DNA from: Larimichthys crocea
Lineage: Eukaryota; Chordata; Actinopteri; Sciaenidae
Length of the DNA stretch: 64,000 nt
Reading direction: 5' to 3'
Assembly: GCF_000972845.2 (NCBI RefSeq)
Contig: NC_040032.1
Span: 10,948,334 to 11,012,333, forward strand
Made by a program: the position numbers and the translations under genes. The notes beneath the pieces were generated by a model. It was given only the letters and a program-made list of their open reading frames with translations, was not told the DNA's origin and did not search any database. The stretch's first letter is position 1, and every line of letters starts with the position of its first letter. Below are positions 1 through 11,762 of this stretch, in pieces.

Positions 1-368
1 CATTGCTCCAGGTTATTCTTTTTTTTTTTTGTCTTTCTTTATTTCTCGGTTTCATTTTAGGTTTTGAAGGTGGAGTTCAAAAAGACGACAAACCATTGTT
101 TGAACGTTACAAAAGGAAATATGCCACCAGGGCTGCGACAATTAGTTGTAAGTTTTGTCAACGTTTTGATAACAGATTGGAAAAAAAGAAATCAAAATTT
201 TCTTCAGCTTCTTAAATGTGAATATTTTCTGGTTTCTTTAGTCCTCTGTGAACTGAATATCTTTGTGTTAGAGCTTTTAACAGAACAGGGACCCTCACAT
301 GTAATTCATTTTTTGGCAGACCCCCCTGCAGTACCTCTGCGGACCCTCTAGCGGTTGCGGAGCCCCCA

Positions 369-382
369 GTTGAAGACCCCTG
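369..382. mobile_element. possible hAT-type transposon terminus
   Basis: The sequence GTTGAAGACCCCTG is the complement of CAGGGGTCTTCAAC, which resembles terminal inverted repeats of the hAT superfamily (CAGGGGT-type). The preceding stretch, from about 318, is GC-rich and looks like the inside of such an element. The eight bases that follow, CATTAGAG, could be a target-site duplication. No matching left end is visible, so the element is either truncated or starts outside the window. Confidence 0.3.
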
Positions 383-968
383 CATTAGAGGACGTCACGC
401 CGGGTTTGTGTTTCTGGAATTTTATGGACCAAACAATGAATTGATTAATTAAGAAAACGATCGACAGATTAATCAGTGATTAATAACTGAAGAACCTCAT
501 GAGCTACACTCATTAGTGATCTGCAATAAAACATCTCTGACGATGCAAATCACAGCGATTACAGACCGATCAGCATCCTATGGACGTGAGCTGCAGGCGT
601 GGTTTGATTGTGGCTCGTTAGAAGTGTTTGCTCGGCTGCTAAAGAGGTATAGAAGCGTATATGCTGAAGAGACACTGAAGATTTTTCACTTCCACACTTC
701 CAAGTGAAGAAGTAGCAGTGTGCCAGTAAAACAAAGACAACGAGAGACGTCTTAGGTTGTTTTATGAGGTATGAAAAGGACACACACGGTGTGTTTGGGT
801 TTGTTTACAATAGAAACTGGGCTGGTGTAAAGTCGATAAATCACAGTGAGAGTGTCAGACACTTTGACTTCATTTACAATTCACTGTGAGGGCAAAGGGA
901 CTGTTTATATTTTAATGTTAACTGCACCTGTGAGAGCTGCCGGCTCTAGAATAGTTCTCCTGTTGCAC

Positions 969-1078
969 TCGTATGTGTGTTTGTGTGTGTGGTTGTACAG
1001 GTGTGTGTGTGTGTGTGGTTGTACAGGTGTGTGTGTGTGTGTGTGTGTGGTTGTACAGGTGTGTGTGTGTGTGCGTGG
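969..1078. repeat. GT-rich minisatellite with GGTTGTACAG units
   Basis: Three copies of GGTTGTACAG (991-1000, 1017-1026, 1049-1058) are separated by GT runs of different length, giving repeat steps of 26 and 32 bases. The pattern suggests duplication of a GT-run-plus-spacer unit, with later slippage in the GT part. Confidence 0.9.
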
Positions 1079-2092
1079 GTGTATTACGGGAATTTTTAAT
1101 TAGTTTTTCATCTGTTTTGCTACAAGATGTTTTTACTCTTCAGTTGTTCATCAATTTACATGCAGACACGATCTGCCGCAAACACAATCAGCCTTCCCCT
1201 TATTCGCTTATTCTGTGAACACAGCCCACATTCTCCATTGAAAACCTTATACATTATGCAGAGGACGCGCGAGGCAGAGCCTATCATGACTAATGCCTCG
1301 CTGAGCAGCGTGCACGTACTCGGCCATTCTCCTCTCCTGCATCTGGGCCGGCTCATCAGTAACAGTGACAGAGGAATTACTCAAGCCTAAGTGGCTTGTC
1401 AAAGCGTCCTGCAGGACACGGGGACAGGTGACTCTCCACCCCTATACAACATCCCTCGTTGTTCCGCCTCTCCTTTCTATAGGGCCCTGACCTTGAGTTG
1501 ACCTGTGGGCCTGGGCTGATGGGTGCGTCTGTCTGGGTAAAAAGCGAGTCCCCAGATGGTGGCGTTTCTTGTTTTGTTTTTTTTTGATCGGTGGATGGGG
1601 AATCGGCACGGAGGGCGGGTGTGGGGTAAACAGCCGAGACACCTGACTATTAATCAAGGCCCGCAGCTCTGGGCACTGCGCGAAAACAGATTGCTGAAAA
1701 ATGGATGAGGCGAGGAAAAAGAGGGGAACAGGAGGAGGACGGAGCGAGGTGAGGAGGGAGAGGAGCAGCAAAATTAAAGAGGGAGTGTGAGAATATTTAT
1801 TTATTTATAACGGTTTGATTACATCTTTGACATTTACGATATTTCTGCACTGCGATTCCCAGAAACCATCTGTCAGTCAAACAGAGTGACGTGAATGGGC
1901 ATCAGCCGCCTGCGCAGTACCAAACAGAAGGTCGGTGATGATGTCACATCCTTTTTTGGGGGGGGGGGGAATCCGATTAACGCAGATGACACGTGTACGT
2001 CCGAGTCAACGCGATTACACCTGGTAATCTGTTTACGCTCCGCACACACTCTCCTCAGGCTTTGTTTGGGTTTTTTCCCTTAGTTTGCCATG

Positions 2093-2094
<2 letters not shown>

Positions 2095-2137
<43 letters not shown>
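2095..2137. repeat. (CA)n microsatellite, about 43 bp
   Basis: A pure CA dinucleotide run in intron 9. It produces spurious Thr-His and Val-Cys reading frames on both strands. Confidence 0.97.
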
Positions 2138-2138
<1 letters not shown>

Positions 2139-4306
2139 GTCCCACGCCCACATCAACTGTTTAGCAGAATGGCAGCACAGACCTCTCTTTACCCCCCCCG
2201 CCCCACCAGCACCACACACACTTCCCGTCTGTCCAGGGCGTCTTGGCACCAGTGCGGGACAGCGACAGTGTGTGTGTGTGTGTGTTTGGCAGAGATCCCA
2301 GGGTAATGGCATCTCCCCACTGCTAGGGTACGAGGAACAAACAGACCATCTGTCCCCTCTCCAGGGGCCCAGATGAAATCGACTTATTTATACTGATTAT
2401 TTCAGGGTTAAACGTGTTTTATGAATGCTGATTTCATCATGCGGAAGGAACATTGTGCTCAGTGTTTTGTGTCGATGTGTTTCAGAGTTAACTCATAGCA
2501 GAGCTCGCATGAAGGGATGTTTTCAAATGGATAAATGTGATATCATCATCATCATCGAGTGTCTACAACATTCGTACTTTTTCAGTTGCATCCACTTTTT
2601 TTTATTTGATGGTGGCAGTAGTATGTTAGAGCACTTTAAAGACTTTTCCTGTCTGTTACAACTTAATTATTACGGTCGTAGCTTTGGAAGCAGTACCCTG
2701 CAATCACCACGTTTACAGCCGGGATCTGGAACCACGATGATATTAATAAAAAATAAGTCCAACTGGAGCAAAAGTTGAAGCAGCATGTTGGTCTGAAATC
2801 TGCGCTGGATGTTTACAGGAGACAGTTTGACTAATATTTCATCATTCACCTTCGATTTTCTCTTCTCACACAGTTTGGCTGAGGAGAGAGGACGTCAGTA
2901 AAAGCTGCCTGAGTGTTCTCATCGAACTTCACCGGCAGGAGGATTTTAAGTCTCGACAGCTATTGGCTGGATTTCCATAAAACTAGAAATATTCATGTTC
3001 CTATTGGGGTGACACCTGCTAAACCTCCAGCTCTTGGGTTTAGTGCTAATTAAGCAGTTGTTAATTTAGTAACACTCTGAACTACGGTGTTAAACACTGT
3101 GGACATCAGACCTGCTTAACATCAGCACATTTGAGCATATCCGCTGTGCCGATGCAGCCTCAGAGCTCTGTGCTGTTTCCTACCATCACTCCAGGTTATG
3201 GAATGAGTCTGGAGGTGAAACTGCAACATGGCTGCAGCTTTTCAGTCAATATTTGATGCATTGTTATAGCGTTGGACTCGAGTGTCCATTTTCTGCAGCG
3301 TGCAGAACATTTCAAATGAAACAGATGATCATGAGCGAGTTTGTGATCTCGTTTTTGAACTCCGAAGCCATAAATACAAATTTTGTTGCTGTGTTTGCTG
3401 TAAAACAATAAAATCAAACGCACCGCCGTGACTGAGGGCATGTCTGTGCTCTGATCAAACGTCTACAGAGATCTTCAACACGCTGTCTGACAGCTTAAAA
3501 TGGGTTCCAAAAACATAAGCACTTCCAAGTTGGTGCTCTCAGCTGTCAAGTCACTCCCTTTTATTCCCACATGACATGAACGCAGCATCAAATGTACTTT
3601 AGGCTTCTGACTCCTCCTCCTCCTCCTCCTATCCTCTCCTCTCACTCCATTTCTCCTCACTCCCTCTCTCTTTCATCCCGTCCTCACTCGCAGTGATGTA
3701 TCGAGGATTTAATTACAAGTCTCGGCGATCGTTAATCATTGAGAACCCACAATCAATTAATGTGCGAGCCTCCTTGAGTCTTGCAGCGGCTGCGGTGACC
3801 TCAGGTGCTGCCTCGTACCCAGGAGGGAATTCTGTGCAGAAAGGATTTCATTAGCGTGGAGTAAGACGCCACTAACGACTGCTAATGGCCTCGCGCACTC
3901 ATTATCATGGTGATCACGACTCATAGATGCGGTTTTGTTACTTTCCCCGCCTTCTCTCCGGCTCATTAAAACTCATCGTTTGAGTCAACCCATAAAAAAA
4001 ACGTCCTTTGTTTAAGCGTTTCTTACTTTCCTTGTGATTAAAAAACGGCGGCGAATATGTTTATTCTGTGTCACCCGCGTCGTGTTTGATGTGCAAATAG
4101 TGATACATGTAGAATACATCTGAATTCAGTTCACCGGAAGGCGCGGTGGAATGAGAAGCAGTCATAAATATACAATGAATTAAACTAAAGTTGAAGGTCA
4201 TCACTGAAAAGCTGTGAATATTTCATAGGTGCAAATGAAACATGTCATAGTGAATGCATGAAGTGTCTCTGCCGTTTATTTGTTTTGGACTTTTTTAGTC
4301 AAATAC

Positions 4307-4512
4307 CTGAAGATTGATGATCTGGAAGGTCCCGTTTTCCATCAGGCTGATTCGACCGTCGTTTCCCAGGATTCTCTGCCCGTCCTTTTCCCACTGGATG
4401 CTGGGGATGGGGTTGCCCATGATGTGGCAGTGTAACTGAGTGGTGGAACCGGGAGCTAAAGTGTGATTGGCTGGTCCCTGGCGGATGATGGGTGGGATGC
4501 GGTCCGAAGGTG
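4307..4512 (-). CDS. robo3: robo3 coding exon 9: first half of Ig5 (last exon in window)
   Basis: This exon encodes residues 412-480, the first half of the fifth immunoglobulin domain. The peptide begins APSDRIPPIIRQGPANHTLA, with Cys440 in QLHCHIMGNPIPSIQW, core Trp452, then EKDGQRILGNDGRISL and ENGTFQIINLQ. Two N-glycosylation sequons are visible, NHT at 427 and NGT at 471. PP-I-QGPAN-TL is the ROBO family start of Ig5. The acceptor is CCAACAG|CACCTT and the donor is CTTCAG|GTATTTGA. Length is 206 bp: two bases plus 68 codons, ending in phase 0. The partner exon with the second Ig5 cysteine is not found in the remaining 4.3 kb, so the gene continues off the left edge. Confidence 0.96.
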
Positions 4513-6544
4513 CTGTTGGAAGAACAGATTCAGGTCACCTTTTGAACTTTGAAGGAGATCCACGTCCCCCGTGTGACTGCTCACGGCCTGAAATGTGATC
4601 ATGGAGCGCTCTCACGGTCATCTCCATCGTGGTATTTAATGGGTTTTCTCGTAAACTCAAATATTTCCCGCTAAAACAAAACTCAGGTCCAAAATAACCA
4701 CAAATATCTTTAACAACAGCATTAATAATAGATCAGATGCAAGCCTTACGAGCAGCTCAGTCTAGTGCGGCTTCGTCAGAACCTACAGAATGCTGATCTG
4801 AACAGACGTCTCGGCTGATGCAAAATCCACAACATCCTGTTTCCACTCAGACTATCCATCAGGAAAGTTCCAGGATAAACATATTTCATTTTTATATTTG
4901 ATTTTACATCTTTCTGTGGTTGTCAATCTCTTATTTAGTTTGTTGTCATCGTCCTGGAAGCTACATTTACAGAGAAACACAAAGTCACTGTTCGCTCTTT
5001 CGGGCTACAAATGTCCACGTTCGCACACAGCCTGTCCTGCCACGTGAAAATGTAAAATGTCACCAGAAGAGAACATCCACTCCCAGAGGCGCCTCTCAGA
5101 AGTCCACCTCTCTGCGGTCCTGCCCCAGTTCAACATGCAAATCGATGACATAGATTTTACTCAGGCAGGAATATGTTGATACAGTTACCTTGTGTCAGAG
5201 TGATGGACTGCTTGACAGGATATTGAGCGGTACATCAATGCATACAGTGTTTAATATTTATTATACTTCAAAGTGTCCTTTCAACAAACACTATAAATCT
5301 GAGTAAGCATATATTCTATATATATATGCACGTGTCTGCAGGGTATAAAGCACCATAGGTTTTTAAACTATTAATGACTTCTATAACTTGACTACCGGCG
5401 TATTAGCCATTTAAATTCACTGCCGTGTGTTAAGATACAGTGACTCAAACGTTTAGAAGGGTGGATTTGCACTTTGCTCAAAGAAACACAAAAATAAATG
5501 AACAGATGTTGTGTGTTTTGTTCAGATCAGCTGCACCACTGGGCTTCACAGCAGCAGAAAATGTTCCATGCATATCTCTGTTGGATGTGCAGGTAAACCG
5601 AAGCATATGTTCATGTATACTATACTATAAATGTCCCTGTGCACCCACAGCCTTCCTGACGTCTCCACTGTCATCACCAAGACACTCGTGGACATATATG
5701 GCTCCACTTAACGTCTGTATGTCTTTGAATGTAAACACTGTGGCGTGAGCGTTGCCAACTAGAAGAGTTATGCTCAGTCCAGACAGTGGGAAAATTCCTG
5801 CACTTTCAGAAATGGTTTTTGTTTCCTCCTGTTCAGGGGATCTCACAAAGCCCTCGCCGCTCAATGACTGAGCAAAAATAGAACGCTTCGCTCACCTCCC
5901 GCCGTCTGACACTCGCCTAAAGACCTCATTAGTATTCTGTGCTACGGGAGAGCTCTGATATCTGCTAACTGGAAACGTGAAACGTCAACACAGGAGTCGG
6001 TGGAGTAGTTTAAGAGCTGAACAAAATCCTCCGTTTCCTCCCTGAATGGGAGCGGAGCATATGTTGCAGCGGGCGGTTATTTGCATAGCGCCATCACCAG
6101 TTGTCCCGTTTGATTACATCAGATAAGGACTCCTGCTGTTTGCTCATTACGAGGAAGAATATTTTAATTTTGTGATTTTTCTAACTCCTGATGGAGCATG
6201 TGGGGGGAAAGATTCGGAGGAAGGAAAGCTGAGAAAGTTTAAAGATTAGCAAAGAAGTTTAGATTAGGAATGTTTCTTCTTTGATATTTTTACTTGTTTA
6301 CCTGAAATATACCGGAATTTTTTACTTTTTTACTTCATCCAGTTAACAGAGGAAAGTTTCACAACTGTTACTTTGGCTTAATAAGCAGAAAATGCTAATG
6401 ATGAGAAAACATTAAAGCAGTTTGAGGTTTGTGCTTTCCATAAATAATGAAGCCAACAATCAGTGTGTTCTTAGTGTGATCGCTGTTTATTGCTCTTCCT
6501 GACTCAGGTCAATGCAAATCCACACCCGGCCTGTTCACACTAAC
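4513..6544 (-). other. robo3 intron 8, 2032 bp
   Basis: The intron lies between the two GC-rich exons for the end of Ig4 and the start of Ig5. It contains a short (TA)n patch near 5312-5328 and otherwise unique-looking sequence. I see no coding or RNA feature in it. Confidence 0.85.
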
Positions 6545-6716
6545 CGCTCTCCACCTCCAGCAGGGCTTTGGTCAGGATGCTGCCGGCCACGCTGATCGCC
6601 TGGCAGATGTAATAGCCCGAGTCCTCGACCTGGACGTCCGTGATGGTCAGCTCGCCGCTCAGCGACACGGAGAAACGACCCGACTGTGACGGCTCCTGGA
6701 TGGGGAACAGCAAGAT
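6545..6716 (-). CDS. robo3: robo3 coding exon 8: second half of Ig4
   Basis: This exon encodes residues 355-412, the second half of Ig4. The peptide begins [18 protein letters not shown], continues [20 protein letters not shown] with Cys392 pairing with Cys336, and ends [16 protein letters not shown] plus one base. The GRFSVS and [13 protein letters not shown] strings match mammalian ROBO3; ROBO1 and ROBO2 instead have SSRFSVS or NSRCSVS and different tails. The exon is clearly GC-rich compared with its flanks. The acceptor is CTCTTCAG|ATCTTG. The donor is GAGCG|GTTAGTG, a non-consensus +3 T, chosen because it alone keeps phase with exon 9 (G|CA giving Ala412) and it matches the ROBO domain boundary. 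Length is 172 bp, 57 codons plus one base. Confidence 0.96.
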
Positions 6717-6814
6717 CTGAAGAGGAAAGACATCACGTGGATTAGTCTTTTTTCTTATTTAGCTTGCTCACAATGATTCATGACTCTTTCTGTACGTTGG
6801 ATGTCTAAAAACTG

Positions 6815-7112
6815 AGCGGCATGTTGGTGAAGTGGACAGCACTGTCGCCTCACAGCAAGAAGGTTCGAACCCCACCCTGCGTGGAGCTTTCATGTTCTCC
6901 GCGTGTCTGCGTGGGTTCTTTTGGATGCTCCAGGTGTTTAAGGTAAACTGGGGAAAATGCATGAATGGTTGTTTGTGCTGTCACAAGGTTGACACATGAT
7001 GTGTCTGTGTGACTAGCAGCCTGTCCGGGGTGTATCCTGCCTCGCACAATCAGCTGCAGCCCGAGTGACCCTGATAAAGATAAGCGGCTATGGAAATTGG
7101 AGGCTACAACCC
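6815..7112 (+). mobile_element. tRNA-derived SINE, degraded
   Basis: The left part has RNA polymerase III promoter boxes: an A-box-like TGGTGAAGTGG at 6825-6835 and a near-perfect B box GGTTCGAACCC at 6862-6872. The body follows the layout of a common fish SINE (tRNA-like head; then 'gcatgttctcc' and 'tctgcgtgggtt'-type middle; then 'agcctgtccggggtgtatcctgcc' and 'gataagcggctatggaaat'-type tail, each quoted in fragments here). Differences from the typical family pattern show that it is an old copy. It is not a tRNA gene. Confidence 0.85.
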
Positions 7113-7639
7113 TCATGCTACAACACAAAGGAAGTTCTGCCAGTGGGAGTTCAATGCTCTGAATTTTGCAGCAGTATCAATTTAGAAATGTAGCTCTCGT
7201 TAACGCTCGCAGGGTTAGGCGTGGGCTGACCTGTTCAGTTGTAACAATAACTAACACTATCTGAATGCAGAGTGAAGAGAAGACAGAGAGCGGAGACTAA
7301 CCATGGAAATACAGATGAACTAAGGCCAACTGCAACTGAAATCACGGACCGCAGTTCAACCTGACATTAAGTGCGTCTACGTTATGCAAACCTTCAGCTG
7401 TTACTTTTATCCAGTGAGTCAGAAGATAGAGATTTAGGGGCTTTGCTCAAGGGCACTCTCATACGTAGGTTAACATGGGGTCAACGGTACAACGAAACGT
7501 GTTGGATGGAGATGGAGAAGAGGTCAGCACAGCGGTAAGAACACTCAGTTCAATAACAGTACGGGACATATAGAAGAATCACTATATAAACATGGAATAT
7601 ATACTATACATGTATATTTAAATGTACTACACAATGAGG

Positions 7640-7725
7640 ATCGTATGTACAATAAAATAATAATAAATAGATAGTAATAAAATATTAATAATATAGATAT
7701 AAATATAAATATAAATATAGATAGA
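7640..7725. repeat. AT-rich simple repeat (AATA/TATAAA type)
   Basis: Imperfect tandem AATAATA, TAGATAG and ATATAAAT units. This is the source of a Phe/Ile/Tyr-rich spurious frame on the minus strand. Confidence 0.85.
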
Positions 7726-8545
7726 AACAGGTCACCAGAATCCTCCAATCACAGAGCTGAGCAGCTGAATTAAACCTGTTGATGCTGCTGCTGAAGTTTA
7801 TGTCACCTCTTCACATGCATGAGCGTTCATCTGCAGGCGCCTTGTACAAATCTTTACGTTACAATAACGTTAATCCCCGATTTTCCATTTTCATTTGTCT
7901 GTATGAAATAACTGTACATTCATTTCTTTATTCGCATCATGCTACCCACATACTTCCTCTCCTCCTCCCATGCTCGCTCCTCTTTATCTCCCTCCTGCGC
8001 TCTTGTTCTCCCTCTCCCACTCACATTCTCCAGGCCTCCTCGAATCTCACTCTTCCCCTTCTAATCTGTACCTGAGAGCCATGCTCGAGGCACCCACGCA
8101 CACCCATCATGCTTTTCAGCGCATTCCAACCCGGCTGCATCGCTTATCATGCGCTCGCCTGTCTAACACACACACACACTTATGTGTGCACAAACCCACA
8201 CATGCTTTTGAAGACATGCAGGTCTGTGCAGACTCACGCTTTGGTGAATAATACTCTGTTTGGATGATGGGAAATGAGGTGTGTATAAATGTGTGTGTGT
8301 GTGTGTGTGAGTCACTAAACTACAGAACGTAGCGGTAAAACCAAAAGATGACAGCCAAGTACACGACAGTGAGAAGAGATGCAGGCTCAGGATCAGAGCG
8401 GCATGTGAGGAAACAAAGACTGTCTCTTGGTTTTGATGAATATGGAATATGTCAGCGTGTATTCAAAATGTTTAAAATGCTCAAATCGGCTAAATCAGTT
8501 CATTATACACAGATGTAGTTGATTGTTTTGTATTTGTTCTCTGTG

Positions 8546-8702
8546 CATGAACAGTTGTTTGTCTCCGTGTGTCAGCTCTGTGATGAACTGGCGACCTGTC
8601 CGAGGTGTGACCGGCCTAGCCCAATGTCAGCTGGGATCGGGTCCAGACCCTCCGCGACCCTGATAAGGATTGAGAGGTCACGGGAAAATAGATGGATGGA
8701 CC
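8546..8702 (+). mobile_element. 5'-truncated SINE, same family as 6815-7112
   Basis: The stretch contains GACCTGTCCGAGGTGTGACC, TGTCAGCTGGGATCGGG and CGCGACCCTGATAAGGAT, and ends in AGATGGATGGA. This is the 3' half of the same SINE family seen 1.5 kb to the left, in the same orientation and with a better preserved tail. The tRNA-like head is missing. Confidence 0.8.
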
Positions 8703-9384
8703 GCAATAAATTGTAGCAATGTTGGTGCCAGGTTTACATTTTTTTTGGTGGATGACCTCGCCAAGGTGGACGTGAACTCGTTCTGAACTGCATTTTTGCA
8801 CAACACACTCTGGGCTGAGTGCAATTCCCAAGGCCAAATTCCCACCAGGTGCAAAAGTTCCAAGAGTTTCAGAGTCATCCATGCTATTTTAATGCTGCAA
8901 AGAAATGTGCGACAAATCTCTGGGCGTGTCTTTTGTTATCGACACCACATTTGGTCCATAGGTTGAAACATTTTCATAATAAAATATAAATGTTGCTGGA
9001 GCTTTGAAGGCTGACTCCAAACTTTCTGCACCGTGTTGGGAGGCGAATGTGTGTCAGAACCTTGATGTTACTTTAACTACTCTGTGGAAAAACACAACTG
9101 GAACTATACTCAGATATATAAGGCACTTTCCTGTGATGTGGCCCATTTGTAAAATGACCTAATATACCATGGCTTCACTATTCTGACTCCCATTTATGTG
9201 ATAGTACAGGAGCTTCCATCATCGGCGGGAGCCCTGTTAACCACCGGCTCTACCTGCCACTCAAACACCGTTTCTCCGCTGTCAGACACAAATTGGACGT
9301 GAAACCTTGATGGACACCTCAGGAGGCAGACATAGGAGTTTCACAGCTGACTTTAATAACACATGTCGTTGCGGTGTTTCTTAC

Positions 9385-9509
9385 CTGGCTGCCTTCCTTT
9401 TGCCAAAAGACAGCAGGCGGAGGGTTTCCTTTGGTGCCGCAGAGGAAGGTCACGGTGCGACCCGGAGCTGTGATCTGGTCCCGCGGTCGAACCACGATCT
9501 GAGGTGGCA
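9385..9509 (-). CDS. robo3: robo3 coding exon 7: first half of Ig4
   Basis: This exon encodes residues 313-354, the first half of the fourth immunoglobulin domain. Ig4 mediates homodimer contacts in the ROBO ectodomain (known from ROBO1 and ROBO2). The peptide reads [20 protein letters not shown], then Cys336 in [20 protein letters not shown] with core Trp348, ending [19 protein letters not shown] matches human ROBO3 closely. The acceptor is GTCTCGCAG|TGCC, with a short pyrimidine tract, and the donor is GCCAG|GTAAGA. Length is 125 bp: two bases complete Val313, then 41 codons, ending in phase 0. It sits between an 8.7-kb intron upstream and a 2.7-kb intron downstream. Confidence 0.97.
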
Positions 9510-10747
9510 CTGCGAGACAGAGAACAGAGAGGTTATCAGGGCACAATAGAAATGAAATCTCTTGTGTCATTCTATGTGTGTGTGTGTGTGTGTTGAGCAG
9601 ACTTAATACAGTGAGAATGTGCCAGCAGTGAGTGCATTAAGCCGTGACAGGCCACCAGTGATGACAGCAACTCAAATCTGACAACTCTCTCACTCTCTGC
9701 CTCTCTCCCCGTCTCTTTATCTCTTATGCAAGCATGCACACATACATACGCACACGCACATACACGTATGCACACAAACACAGCCAGAGGCGGCCAATCA
9801 TATGTACACAAACTGACTGTAAGTAAGCATAAAAACAAACAACGCGAATCTTCTGCTGCAACCTGCAAACATCATTTTATGACTTATTGCTGCTCATTCA
9901 GTTTGTGAAGGCCACATTGCAACCAAACTTTGAAAAAAAGTCTGTTTGTCTGATCTAGAGGCAACAAAGTCAAGACGACATTCTCCACCGAGCGCGGTGA
10001 ATCGACGCTTTTTCAATTAACAGTTAATAACACAGTTCATCGAGGAGAACGTACGACAGCAGCTGATAAATCCTGATAAATCACCCAGCTGCTATCTTAT
10101 CGTCAGCTTCTACCTGCCTCCAACGCTCGTTCTGATATTTATCACGGCTAAATATTCAATCAAGGTTACCAACCAATTACATAAGAGGATTGTGTGTGAA
10201 AATAGCAACACAGTAAGAGACAAGGCGAGGGAGAAAAGCAAGAACAGACCTTAATTATGTTTGATACTTAACGAGGGGTCAGTCTGTCCTAATGCATACA
10301 CAAATGATTTCAATCCACTGATGCTTGGAGGCTGTAAGGAATCCCTAAAGTAACACACACTTAGCTCATAATTAAAAGCAAACAGGGCGAGAGCTGGTGC
10401 AGATCTGTACAGTGTGAGCTTCTCCTGCTGTAACGTTAGGGTTTAAGGTGATTTATGCCCAGCGTCCACATCGCTCTGGTATTTTCGAACCCCCTAAAAC
10501 TGAGACCGAGACTTTTGGAAACACTGCTGCTCGGTTTTAGTCTGAAAACTTGCAGGATTGTGTCTCAGCCCTTGAACTTGTCCGGTTAGATTTTGTGTTT
10601 TATAATGCTGCCTACGTGCAACGGGTGGCAAGCTGTTTTTTTGAGTGACTTGCAACCTTTTTTTGAGTCCAGCAGCGTTATCAGCCCTACAGTGAGCACT
10701 GATTTCGACTGAGGCTGGTAAGAACCAGCGCCAGGTGGGATTATTTC

Positions 10748-10775
10748 AGAAAGTTTTAGAAAGTTTTAGAAAGTT
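10748..10775. repeat. short tandem AGAAAGTTTT, about 2.7 copies
   Basis: Three successive AGAAAGTT units with a 10-base step. Small local duplication. Confidence 0.8.
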
Positions 10776-11738
10776 GTGGTTCCATAGGAGCGGTAAGAAT
10801 GGAAACTTTACCTGGACTTTGACTGGGAGCAACTGGAGACTAAATTTAGTTCATCTCTTGGATAGTTCCAGGTTGCAAAGAAAGGTGGAGGAGATCTTAA
10901 ATAGTTCAGGAACCATGGGGGGGCTGAACATCACTGATTGGTCAAACAGCAGCTGCTTCAACTCGCTTCATTCACAAAGGATGAAAGTACCAAGCGTGAC
11001 TTGCATGAATATAAGAGCGAGGAGTGGAAACTATTTTGTGAGGTTCATTAAAGGTAAAAATGAAGCCGTTGTCTTCACGACTACGTTTTTTTAAAGAGAA
11101 AATGACCTGATAAAGAGAGCGAGAACGAGCTGAGAGCAGAGGATGGAGCAGTGGTTGGGAGAGGTCGCAAGTGAGCGACCGAGAGCCACGATGAGGGAAC
11201 AAAGCCGGCGAACCAGAGAAACAAAGCCTAATTTGCTAATTGTTTCACAGCCAATAAACCAGAAATAAGTGAGTGATAAACACTCGGCGAGTTGTATTTT
11301 TGGATTATTGAGTTCTCAGCCTCATTTTCCACTTCTGGATGTCATCTTTTCAAGCCGATCTCAGACTTTCCACTCATTTTCAAAGGTCCTCAGATGCCAA
11401 ACAGGAATGTGGAAAGGGGACGTTCAGTTCCTGCTTAAATTCCCGAGTTTAACTGCCAGACCGGGGACACATAAAAGGTCCTCTGTGACCTTGATTTGTT
11501 TGGCTTTGACTGATGAAGCCTGATACAGATGCTTATTGGTTAAGCTATAGGCCATGATAATCAATCTCCCATGTTTGGATGTAGAGCCTATCAAAAAAGC
11601 CAGCCCAGAAACCCACAGGAGCCTAAATCCAGGTTTGTGGGTCACCTTTCTGATCCCAGGCACCAGGCTAATCAGATGTCTTTGGACATAGATGGAGGGC
11701 AGGAGGGGAGGTCTGTGCTGTGTCTTCACACACACCAC

Positions 11739-11762
11739 AGACACACACACACACACACACAC
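11739..11762. repeat. (AC)n microsatellite
   Basis: An AC run preceded by a CACACACCAC variant. Intronic. Confidence 0.9.

Larger units (their letters stand above)
1..4306 (-). other. robo3 intron 9 (5' part), non-coding
   Basis: This is the intron after exon 9, starting at the donor at 4306 and running off the left edge. I searched the minus strand for the missing second half of Ig5 (a DxGxYxC pattern followed by a donor) and did not find it. Contents: a possible hAT-type terminus near 369-382, a GT minisatellite at 969-1078, a (CA)n tract at 2095-2137, a short (GT)n at 2269-2285, and a purine/pyrimidine-skewed (CCT)n patch near 3611-3632. The rest is unique-looking sequence without a supportable gene. 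Confidence 0.8.
6717..9384 (-). other. robo3 intron 7, 2668 bp, with SINE copies
   Basis: This intron splits Ig4. It carries a tRNA-derived SINE (about 6815-7112), an AT-rich simple repeat (7640-7725), a short (GT)n at 8290-8309 and a second, 5'-truncated copy of the same SINE family (8546-8702). No exon-like frame remains after these are removed. Confidence 0.85.

Noticed and set aside
1..4306. Second half of Ig5 (expected next exon).
   Set aside because: No minus-strand frame here shows the D-x-G-x-Y-x-C pattern with proper splice sites, so the exon is presumed to be beyond the left edge.
6815..6890. tRNA gene candidate with an intact B box.
   Set aside because: The cloverleaf cannot be formed by eye, the sequence continues into a typical SINE body, and a second copy exists at 8546-8702.
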